A stretch of 6,876 nt of DNA. It comes from an uncultured Opitutales bacterium. Lineage in GTDB: Bacteria > Verrucomicrobiota > Verrucomicrobiia > Opitutales > UBA2995. Made by a program: the position numbers and the translations under genes. Below the pieces are notes generated by a model. The model did not search any database and had not been told where the DNA came from. It saw nothing but the letters and a program-made list of their open reading frames with translations. Positions 1 to 5,000 of this stretch are shown here, piece by piece. The DNA lies in contig CALGUT010000390.1 in NCBI GenBank assembly GCA_937920335.1, positions 1 to 6,876 on the forward strand, in the 5' to 3' direction. The first letter of the stretch is position 1. Each line of letters starts with the position of its first letter.

Positions 1-109
1 AAGTGAGGATTCTTCAGGAATCCGTGTTGAGGTAATATTAAATGATTACCAGATTGAGGAAAAAGTAATCGTTTTTAGAAAAAAAACGAACTCAGCGAAC
101 AGTCCTTAG
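1..109 (+). CDS. C-terminal tail of an unidentified plus-strand gene (partial)
   Basis: An open frame runs from base 2 to a TAG at 107-109, giving 35 residues cut by the left edge. The residues alternate hydrophobic and polar in a beta-strand pattern (GIRVEVIL, then EEKVIVFRKK) and end in a polar tail (KTNSANSP), which looks like the end of a real folded domain. The other two plus frames and the minus frames contain stops here. An open stretch this short can arise by chance, so the evidence is composition, edge position and the absence of any minus-strand gene. If real, the gene converges on ggt and its 3' end lies about 160 bases away. I do not recognise the family and assign no function. 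Confidence 0.4.
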   Translation, partial: SEDSSGIRVEVILNDYQIEEKVIVFRKKTNSANSP

Positions 110-141
110 TTTATCTGTTAGTGCTTGTAAGTCGGACTGTT
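98..141. repeat. 8-bp perfect inverted repeat between convergent genes
   Basis: AACAGTCC (98-105) and GGACTGTT (134-141) are perfect reverse complements separated by 28 bases. The left arm overlaps the last codons of the putative plus-strand gene. Read on the minus strand, downstream of ggt, the hairpin is followed 11 bases later by eight T residues (A run at 79-86 on the plus strand). That is too far for a standard intrinsic terminator, but it is the only terminator-like arrangement I find after ggt. Confidence 0.4.
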
Positions 142-271
142 AAAAGGATTTAGGTACTTCGTTGTAACGGTCTGGCACTCAATATCTGAACTGCCCCACA
201 AAAGCGCTGGTACCGTTGCCGAATAAACAGGTTGCTCTTGAGAGTGACCTTAACTGGAGCATGGTTTGCCC
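110..271. other. intergenic spacer with further hairpins, no gene seen
   Basis: No convincing ORF, tRNA or rRNA is visible. Two more stems can be drawn. One is GTAACGGT (164-171) with ACCGTTGC (212-219). The other is a 9-bp stem, AGGTTGCTC (229-237) with GAGTGACCT (242-250), closing a TTGA tetraloop. Both need G-U wobbles that exist only in plus-strand RNA, and on the minus strand the same positions are C-A mismatches. Neither is followed by a U tract. Confidence 0.4.
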
Positions 272-1954
272 TCACCAGATTCCTGCTCCTCCATCAGGAA
301 TGCGTTGATCGACTCCGCCTTTCAAAATATCTGCCTCAATATTGTTAATTATAACTTCAGCGACTCCTTGTGAGTTTTGCGCTTTGAGCAAGTGCCCACG
401 CTCGCGAAGTTCGTTAAGGATTTCCTCAGGAAATCTGCCGTTTTCGTAGTTTAACTGATCCGGCAACCACTGGTGATGAATGCGGCCAGCATCAACGGCC
501 TCCTGAGCGTTCATTCCGTAATCAACCACATTGATAATAGTTTGCATGACGGTATTGATAATCGTGCGTCCTCCCGGGGTTCCGGTAACCATAAAGAGTT
601 GGTCATCCTTTTCGAGAATGGTTGGAGTCATGCTGCTCAGCATGCGTTTGCTGGGTCCCGCCAGGTTTGACGGGGTACCGATAAGGCCTTGATCGGTGGT
701 AATACCCGGACCGGCGTTGAAGTCTCCCATTTCGTTGTTGAGCAAAAAACCCGTCCCGGGTGCAACGATGCCTGAGCCGTAGGAGAATTCTAAGGTGTAG
801 GTGAGAGCAACGGCATTGCGATGCTGATCAACAATGGAAAAGTGAGTGGTCTCTGGGCTTTCCTTTTGTTGATTTACGGAGGGCGGTTGGGAAGCGGAGG
901 CTTTGTTTAAATTGATCGTGGTGCGAAGACTGTCCGCGTGAGATTTTGAAAGAAGACGATCCAGAGGAATACTTTCGTCGTAATCGGGATCACCCAGATA
1001 CCGAGCTCGATCTTCAAAAGCGCGGCGCATTGCCTCGGTCATGAGATGGAGTGTGTCCGCTGAACCGCTGCCGTAATCCGCAAGCGGAAATCCCTCGAGG
1101 ATGTTGAGCATTTCGATGAGAATGGTACCGCCTGAGCTGGGTGGTGGCATTGATATTATTTTGTAGCCTCGATAATTACCGAAAACGGGCTGCCGTTTTT
1201 TTGCCCGGTAGTTGGCCAAGTCTTCCAGGGTTATTAGTCCGTCATTGGCTTTCATATCAGCGACGATGAGCTCTGCGGTTTTACCTTTATAAAAGCCGTT
1301 GGGGCCAGAATTAGCTATTCTTCTTAAAGATGCAGCCAGGTCGGATTGTTTCCAAAGATGGCCGGGTTCGAACGGGATACCATCAGTGGTAAATTTCTTT
1401 AATGAGGCAGGATAGTCTTGCATACGCGGTAGAGCCTTTTGAAGGGATTCCGCCAGGTGGGTGCTGACTTCAATTCCGCCTTTCGCGAGATTTATGGCTG
1501 GTTGAACCAAATCTTTCCATGGTAGGGTACCGTGATCTTCCCAGGCAAGGTAGAGACCTGCTACAGTTCCAGGTACTCCTACGGACCAATGACTCAGGTG
1601 GTGCTTCTCAAAATTGTATTCACCATCAACTAACCACATTTCCGGAAAGGCTGAAGCGGGCGCCATTTCGCGAAAGTCATAAGTGATGGGAGCGCCCTTA
1701 TCGGGCCGGTAAACCAAAAAACCCCCGCCACCGATATTTCCGGCTGTGGGATGAGTTACGGCCAACGCAAAGGCTGTTGCGACGGCTGCATCCATGGCGT
1801 TGCCGCCTTGTTTCATGATGTCCACACCAATCTCCGAAGAGATGGTATTTGCTGAAACCACTAGACCGCGTCGCGCCTGAATAGATGGGGCGGCTACAAC
1901 GCTCGTAATGGTAAACGCACTAAGTAAGAATGCTAAAGTTATCCGATAGATCAT
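272..1954 (-). CDS. ggt: gamma-glutamyltransferase (gamma-glutamyl hydrolase), secreted
   Basis: An Ntn-hydrolase that cleaves gamma-glutamyl bonds in glutathione, glutamine and related compounds, with transfer to water or amino acids. The 560 residues match the usual length. Residues 1-22 look like a Sec signal peptide: Arg4, a hydrophobic stretch at 5-20, and cleavage likely after Ala21 or Ala22, so periplasmic. The precursor should self-cleave before Thr369 in SPETTHFSIVD, giving a large subunit of about 37 kDa and a small one of about 21 kDa. By family alignment from memory, Arg95 (FREMAP), Glu389, Glu408 and Asp411 (NNEMGDF), Ser440-Ser441 and Gly461-Gly462 (TGTPGG) form the gamma-glutamyl pocket. 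The 27 residues between Phe412 and Ser440 match the E. coli spacing, so a lid loop (about 416-427) is probably present. It starts 46 bases after ureD with no Shine-Dalgarno sequence. The family is clear; in vivo substrates are unknown. Confidence 0.95.
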   Translation of the reverse strand: MIYRITLAFLLSAFTITSVVAAPSIQARRGLVVSANTISSEIGVDIMKQGGNAMDAAVATAFALAVTHPTAGNIGGGGFLVYRPDKGAPITYDFREMAPASAFPEMWLVDGEYNFEKHHLSHWSVGVPGTVAGLYLAWEDHGTLPWKDLVQPAINLAKGGIEVSTHLAESLQKALPRMQDYPASLKKFTTDGIPFEPGHLWKQSDLAASLRRIANSGPNGFYKGKTAELIVADMKANDGLITLEDLANYRAKKRQPVFGNYRGYKIISMPPPSSGGTILIEMLNILEGFPLADYGSGSADTLHLMTEAMRRAFEDRARYLGDPDYDESIPLDRLLSKSHADSLRTTINLNKASASQPPSVNQQKESPETTHFSIVDQHRNAVALTYTLEFSYGSGIVAPGTGFLLNNEMGDFNAGPGITTDQGLIGTPSNLAGPSKRMLSSMTPTILEKDDQLFMVTGTPGGRTIINTVMQTIINVVDYGMNAQEAVDAGRIHHQWLPDQLNYENGRFPEEILNELRERGHLLKAQNSQGVAEVIINNIEADILKGGVDQRIPDGGAGIW

Positions 1955-1988
1955 GAGGTTGGGGTAGTGACTGGAAAAAATCTATCGG
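1943..1988 (-). promoter_or_regulatory. 9-bp inverted repeat pairing the terminator arm with ggt codons 2-4
   Basis: CCGATAGAT (1943-1951) and ATCTATCGG (1980-1988) are perfect reverse complements 28 bases apart. In minus-strand RNA the upstream copy is the 3' arm of the terminator-like hairpin. The downstream copy is codons 2-4 of ggt, directly after the AUG. This pairing therefore competes with the terminator stem and would enclose the ggt start codon in the loop. The complementarity is seen directly; a regulatory role is inference. Confidence 0.4.
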
Positions 1989-2001
1989 TGAATCGATGAT
2001 T
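1975..2001 (-). terminator. intrinsic terminator-like hairpin after ureD
   Basis: In minus-strand RNA, AAUCAUCG pairs with CGAU-A-GAUU (one bulged A) around a six-base loop, and the stem runs directly into a tract of six or more U (A run 1975-1980 on the plus strand). It begins at the last base of the ureD stop codon, where an operon terminator is expected. The stem is only 8 bp and AT-rich, so termination may be partial and allow readthrough into ggt, whose start is only about 20 bases further on. Confidence 0.5.
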
Positions 2002-2894
2002 CAACGAAAGTAGAAAAATGTCTGTGCCCGCTTTAGTGTATGAGGATAATCAATGCATGAGTAATTGGTCAAGAACTCGCGGATTTGTAGAACTGACTTA
2101 CGCAAAGCCAATCCGTCTTTTGCCAGAACCTTAATGCCAAGGCCACCTCCGCGAAGTGGACTGGCACCGATGGCGACTTCATCTGTTGAAAGTTCGTGAA
2201 GGGATTCGATTAGTCCAGTCGTTGGGTGGGGTGTAAGGAAATAGATACTGACGTAAGGGCCATTAGGAGAGCGGGAGCGCCAATCACTTGCATCATTATT
2301 TGCAGGGATGAGTTCAAAATTCTCATAAGCGGTCAGTGTACCGGAACGGTAGATACGTAGCTTTGATCTCCAGGAATCGAATTCGAAGGACTCGCCATAC
2401 GTTGCCCGGCCGGGAGAGACGATCTCGGTGAGGAGCAGGGTGCTGGAGTCTTCGATCTCAACCTTGGTGATTTGAGTGAGCCTGGAATCTTTTTGAAGGA
2501 TAAGGGGTGCTGGCCAGACATCCAGAACCGCAGCTTCTCCGACTCGGTAGTGTTGGTGTATGGTTGCTTCCCCGTCGTTCATCGTGTGAATCCGACATGC
2601 GGCAGGACTGATGAGTGCCGCCTTGGCGTTCGCGTTCACGGTGCAGTCGATTTCGAGTTCGTCACCTTCCAGAAGGCCTGCAGTGGGACTGGTTAGAAGA
2701 TTGGTGGCCCATCCCTTATCGTGATAGGTTTTTGCGATGTGTAGTGGAGGCCGCACCCACTGCTCCTTCAAGGTCGTTCCTGATGCGTCGGACTTGTAGC
2801 GTAGCCGGACACCACCTTGAACGGCGGGGCGTAGGGATTTAGATCCGGCTGGTGTAGAAGTTGGCACTAGTTGGTGGAGCAGCTCGTTCGGCAT
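2001..2894 (-). CDS. ureD: urease accessory protein UreD
   Basis: UreD (UreH) binds apo-urease and with UreF and UreG forms the complex that delivers nickel to the active site. The 297 residues are near the family norm. Visible family signatures are the pP-L-x-I-K segment (49-55), the TSPTAGLLEGDELEI block (68-82, the usual GGLLxGD motif), the PGRATYGESFEF block (161-172) and a C-terminal region around LRGGGLGIKVLAKDG-ALRKSV (247-268). No signal peptide or membrane segment is present, so it is cytoplasmic. It is the last urease gene here, whereas in many proteobacteria ureD comes first. The ATG at 2894-2892 starts the longest frame, has no Shine-Dalgarno sequence and lies inside a small hairpin. 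A terminator-like hairpin follows the stop. Confidence 0.93.
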   Translation of the reverse strand: MPNELLHQLVPTSTPAGSKSLRPAVQGGVRLRYKSDASGTTLKEQWVRPPLHIAKTYHDKGWATNLLTSPTAGLLEGDELEIDCTVNANAKAALISPAACRIHTMNDGEATIHQHYRVGEAAVLDVWPAPLILQKDSRLTQITKVEIEDSSTLLLTEIVSPGRATYGESFEFDSWRSKLRIYRSGTLTAYENFELIPANNDASDWRSRSPNGPYVSIYFLTPHPTTGLIESLHELSTDEVAIGASPLRGGGLGIKVLAKDGLALRKSVLQIREFLTNYSCIDYPHTLKRAQTFFYFR

Positions 2895-2909
2895 TGCGGG
2901 GGTGCAATG
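2892..2909 (-). promoter_or_regulatory. hairpin covering the ureD start codon
   Basis: CATTGC (2892-2897) and GCAATG (2904-2909) are perfect reverse complements around a six-base loop. In the ureD transcript the 3' arm is GCAAUG, whose AUG is the start codon, and the loop is ACCCCC, so the usual ribosome-binding position is C-rich. The structure could limit initiation unless opened by ribosomes or another factor. The repeat is certain; the effect is inferred. Confidence 0.45.
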
Positions 2910-2945
2910 GCCCTACCACTTACGGGGTTGTGAGAAAGGTAGGGC
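2910..2945 (-). repeat. hairpin in the ureG-ureD spacer
   Basis: GCCCTACC (2910-2917) and GGTAGGGC (2938-2945) form a perfect GC-rich 8-bp stem. A weaker inner helix (CTTAC 2919-2923 with GTGAG 2931-2935) is possible, with a G-U pair in plus-strand RNA and a C-A mismatch in minus-strand RNA. No U tract follows on the minus strand, so it is not an intrinsic terminator. It could be an RNA stabiliser or processing site, or part of a small palindromic repeat. The rest of 2895-3001 shows only a weak palindrome (TCTTA-AGCTC-TAAGA near 2973). Confidence 0.5.
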
Positions 2946-3001
2946 AAGAGCGTCCTCGGTCTGCCGTTTTTAGTCTTAAGCTCTAAGAGTAGCATTTGGT
3001 A

Positions 3002-3646
3002 TCAAGTCGTAGCTTGTGAGGACAGCGGAAAGAAGCACTCACGCTCCAACCAGTCGACAACATCCTCCAACCCTTTGCGGCTTTTCAAATCGCAGAAGAG
3101 AAAGGGGCGTTCATCACGCATCTTTTTGGAGTCGCGTGCCATCACATCGAGATCGGCTCCGACGTAAGGGGCCAGTTCCGTCTTGTTGATGATGAGCAGG
3201 TCTGAAAAGCGAATCGCTGGTCCTCCCTTGCGGGGGATCTTGTCACCCTCGGCCACATCAATGACGTAGATAAAGGCATCAACCAACTCAGGTGAGAAGG
3301 TTGCGGAAAGGTTGTCTCCTCCGCTCTCGAGAAGCACGACCTGTGTGTCCGGATTCTGCATGATGAGATTTTCGATAGCCACCTCATTCATGCTGGTATC
3401 ATCGCGAATGGCGGTGTGTGGACAGCCACCGGTTTCAACACCCAGGATCTTGCCTGCGTCGAGAGGACTGTTCTTTACGAGAAATTCCGCGTCCTCCTTG
3501 GTGTAGATGTCGTTGGTGATCGCAACGAGCTTATACTTCTCGTTGAGCACTTCGGTTAACCGCAGTAGAAGCATGGTCTTACCGGAGCCAACGGGCCCAC
3601 CGATGCCGACGCGGACGGGTCTGGGTGATGATGGTGTGTCTGTCAT
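3002..3646 (-). CDS. ureG: urease accessory GTPase UreG
   Basis: UreG is the SIMIBI-class GTPase whose nucleotide cycle drives nickel transfer into urease. From the chosen ATG it has 214 residues, typical of the family. Motifs: P-loop GPVGSGKT (17-24), NDIYTKEDAE (45-54), the nickel/zinc-binding Cys75-Pro76-His77, ESGGDN (107-112) and the guanine-specificity motif NKTE (154-157). All are intact. The frame extends upstream to a GTG at 3688, adding 14 residues, but those do not resemble a UreG N-terminus, while the ATG gives the usual short leader before VRVGIGGP. No clear Shine-Dalgarno sequence precedes either start. Unlike ureC-E-F, which are tightly packed, ureG is set apart by structured spacers of about 150 and 107 bases. 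Cytoplasmic. Confidence 0.96.
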   Translation of the reverse strand: MTDTPSSPRPVRVGIGGPVGSGKTMLLLRLTEVLNEKYKLVAITNDIYTKEDAEFLVKNSPLDAGKILGVETGGCPHTAIRDDTSMNEVAIENLIMQNPDTQVVLLESGGDNLSATFSPELVDAFIYVIDVAEGDKIPRKGGPAIRFSDLLIINKTELAPYVGADLDVMARDSKKMRDERPFLFCDLKSRKGLEDVVDWLERECFFPLSSQATT

Positions 3647-3690
3647 TTTATTAATCTTATGCTCAAAGGGATGACTTGATTGAACCACCT

Positions 3691-3797
3691 GCTAAGCTAG
3701 AGGACACGAAGAACACTAAGCGTTTTTTTAAAATGGTTCTGTTCGTTTTCATTGGCGTTAGTGTCGTATTCTTCGGCGTTAAGTTGGATTAGCTTAA
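3691..3797. repeat. degenerate inverted repeat between ureF and ureG
   Basis: The left arm (3691-3722) contains CTAAGCTA, CGAAGAA and CACTAA in order. The reverse complement of the right arm (about 3751-3797) contains TAAGCTAA, CGAAGAA and CACTAA in the same order, with different spacer lengths. The middle is T-rich and A-rich (TTTTTTTAAAA). On the plus strand GGCGTTA occurs at 3754-3760 and again at 3775-3781. This fits a decayed palindromic interspersed element (MITE- or REP-like) inserted between two operon genes without breaking either. There is no transposase, and I cannot name the family. It could also act as an RNA hairpin in the urease transcript. Confidence 0.5.
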
Positions 3798-3798
3798 T

Positions 3799-4509
3799 TC
3801 AGGAAATGAACAATCGAGAGAATGCGGTCGCGTGTTGGGCGCAGCTTATATCAAACGCAGGGGCGAACCACCCGGCTCGATCGCGTTCAATCTCAAGCGA
3901 CTGATCTATCCAGGAGGGTAATACTTCCAGTCCGGTGTGCAAGGCGACTTGGGCGGATTCCGGGCCGATACGTAGGAGCTTGATAGAGGCGGAAGCATAG
4001 TTGGCCAGGCTTTGGTAGCCATAGGCATAAAGTCCGGCTTTGCTAGGAACTTTTAGTAGCTCGAATTGGAGCGCAGTGACGCACAGGTGGTGTCCATGGA
4101 CATGGCTTTCTGCCAAGGCATTTCGGTAGGTATCAACCCTTGGATCATTCCAGAGTTTCCTGAGTAGTCGTAGTCGACCACGGCCTTGGGAGATACTGGC
4201 TTCACGTATTTCGGAGGCCCATTTCCAGGCATCGATCTCTTGTTCGAGTTCGAACAGAGCTTCCAAGTTTTCTTTCGCGAGTGTTTGACGCGCAAACCGA
4301 AGGTAGGGTAATTCCAGGCGTGCTAACGCTGGGCCTGCATGCTCCATGAAAAATTGAGTAAGGTCCTCACTGGTTTTGAGACCGCAGGTAGCGATCCACT
4401 GCTCGAGTCCCAGTGAATGGGCATAGCCTCCGGTCGGGAACAAAGGGTCGGATACTTGCAAGAGTGAGGGAACCCAGTGCTCATCCGATGCTGTTGCATC
4501 CGCGGACAT
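3799..4509 (-). CDS. ureF: urease accessory protein UreF
   Basis: UreF is the all-helical adaptor that joins UreD to UreG and gates the GTPase during urease activation. From the ATG it has 236 residues, the normal length. Signatures are the N-terminal LLQVSDPLFPTGGYAHSLGLEQ region, HVHGHHL in the middle, and the C-terminal block ending in SRLFIS, which matches the family's conserved (Y/F)SRLF-S ending. No membrane segments are present, so it is cytoplasmic. A TTG at 4512-4510 directly before the ATG is a possible alternative start. The ureE stop and ureF start read TGA-TTG-ATG with no clear Shine-Dalgarno sequence, pointing to translational coupling from ureE. A spacer with a repeat-like element follows before ureG. 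Confidence 0.94.
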   Translation of the reverse strand: MSADATASDEHWVPSLLQVSDPLFPTGGYAHSLGLEQWIATCGLKTSEDLTQFFMEHAGPALARLELPYLRFARQTLAKENLEALFELEQEIDAWKWASEIREASISQGRGRLRLLRKLWNDPRVDTYRNALAESHVHGHHLCVTALQFELLKVPSKAGLYAYGYQSLANYASASIKLLRIGPESAQVALHTGLEVLPSWIDQSLEIERDRAGWFAPAFDISCAQHATAFSRLFIS

Positions 4510-4512
4510 CAA

Positions 4513-4986
4513 TCAGTGATTGTGATGATGGTCGTGCGCATGATCATGACTATGTTCGTGATCGTGCGAATGCCCTCCAGATTTGCTAGGCTGAAATACC
4601 CGGGTAACCCGCTCGAATGGGATCGATTCCCGTTCTAACATCTGTTCGATAGCGAGGTCGTCTTGCACGAGTATTCCTTCATCGGAAAATCCAGCTTTGA
4701 AATGTAGGTTGCCAATCATCCATCCCATCCAGGCAGCTTGTTTGCCTTCGCCGATGGGGATGAGGAAACAAGGTTCCGGGCTTTGCTCGATGACGTAGGC
4801 TATGTCGTTTTCGACCAGGACACAGTCGCCATGATTGAGCGCTTCAGGAACGTCGAAACCGAAGTCCTCGCCGTCCGTAGCCGCACCCCTCCAACGCTTC
4901 CGCGCGAGTTTATGTCTGTCCACGGGAATGGTGACATGACCATGATGATGGGGAATCGGTTCGAGGACTTTATTAATGAGGTGCAT
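4513..4986 (-). CDS. ureE: urease nickel metallochaperone UreE
   Basis: UreE binds nickel and hands it to UreG for insertion into urease. From the ATG it has 157 residues. Visible features are a short HHHGH cluster (13-17), VDRHKLARKRWRG-TDGEDFGFDVP (22-47), the conserved GNLH with metal-binding His95 (92-95), and a C-terminal tail from 139 to 157 with 11 histidines alternating with Asp, Ser, Glu and Ala. The tail is an extra nickel-binding and storage region, as in Klebsiella UreE and unlike tail-less homologues. The frame could start at a TTG two codons earlier (4992), but AGGAG lies 9 bases before the ATG and only 3 before the TTG, so the ATG is preferred. It starts 12 bases after the ureC stop. 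Cytoplasmic. Confidence 0.94.
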   Translation of the reverse strand: MHLINKVLEPIPHHHGHVTIPVDRHKLARKRWRGAATDGEDFGFDVPEALNHGDCVLVENDIAYVIEQSPEPCFLIPIGEGKQAAWMGWMIGNLHFKAGFSDEGILVQDDLAIEQMLERESIPFERVTRVFQPSKSGGHSHDHEHSHDHAHDHHHNH

Positions 4987-4995
4987 CGTCAAATA

Positions 4996-5000
4996 CTCCT
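4996..5000 (-). promoter_or_regulatory. Shine-Dalgarno of ureE, overlapping the ureC stop
   Basis: The minus-strand sequence is TTC-TAG-GAG-TAT-TTG-ACG-ATG. AGGAG shares its AG with the ureC TAG stop and sits 9 bases before the ureE ATG. This decides the ureE start and suggests that a ribosome finishing ureC re-initiates on ureE. Confidence 0.65.

Noticed and set aside
229..250. Terminator of ggt at the 9-bp hairpin
   Set aside because: On the ggt strand the stem has two mismatches and no U tract follows, so it cannot be called an intrinsic terminator.
110..271. tRNA or known riboswitch in the left spacer
   Set aside because: I could not draw a cloverleaf or find an anticodon arm with a TTC-type loop, and no riboswitch core I know is recognisable. 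Only isolated stems are present.
3647..3688. UreG N-terminal extension from GTG 3688
   Set aside because: The extra 14 residues do not resemble UreG N-termini, and the ATG at 3646 gives the normal family length.
4513..4575. Repetitive CAT/CAC-rich DNA as a tandem repeat or CRISPR remnant
   Set aside because: It is the in-frame coding sequence for the UreE histidine tail. There are no spaced direct repeats.
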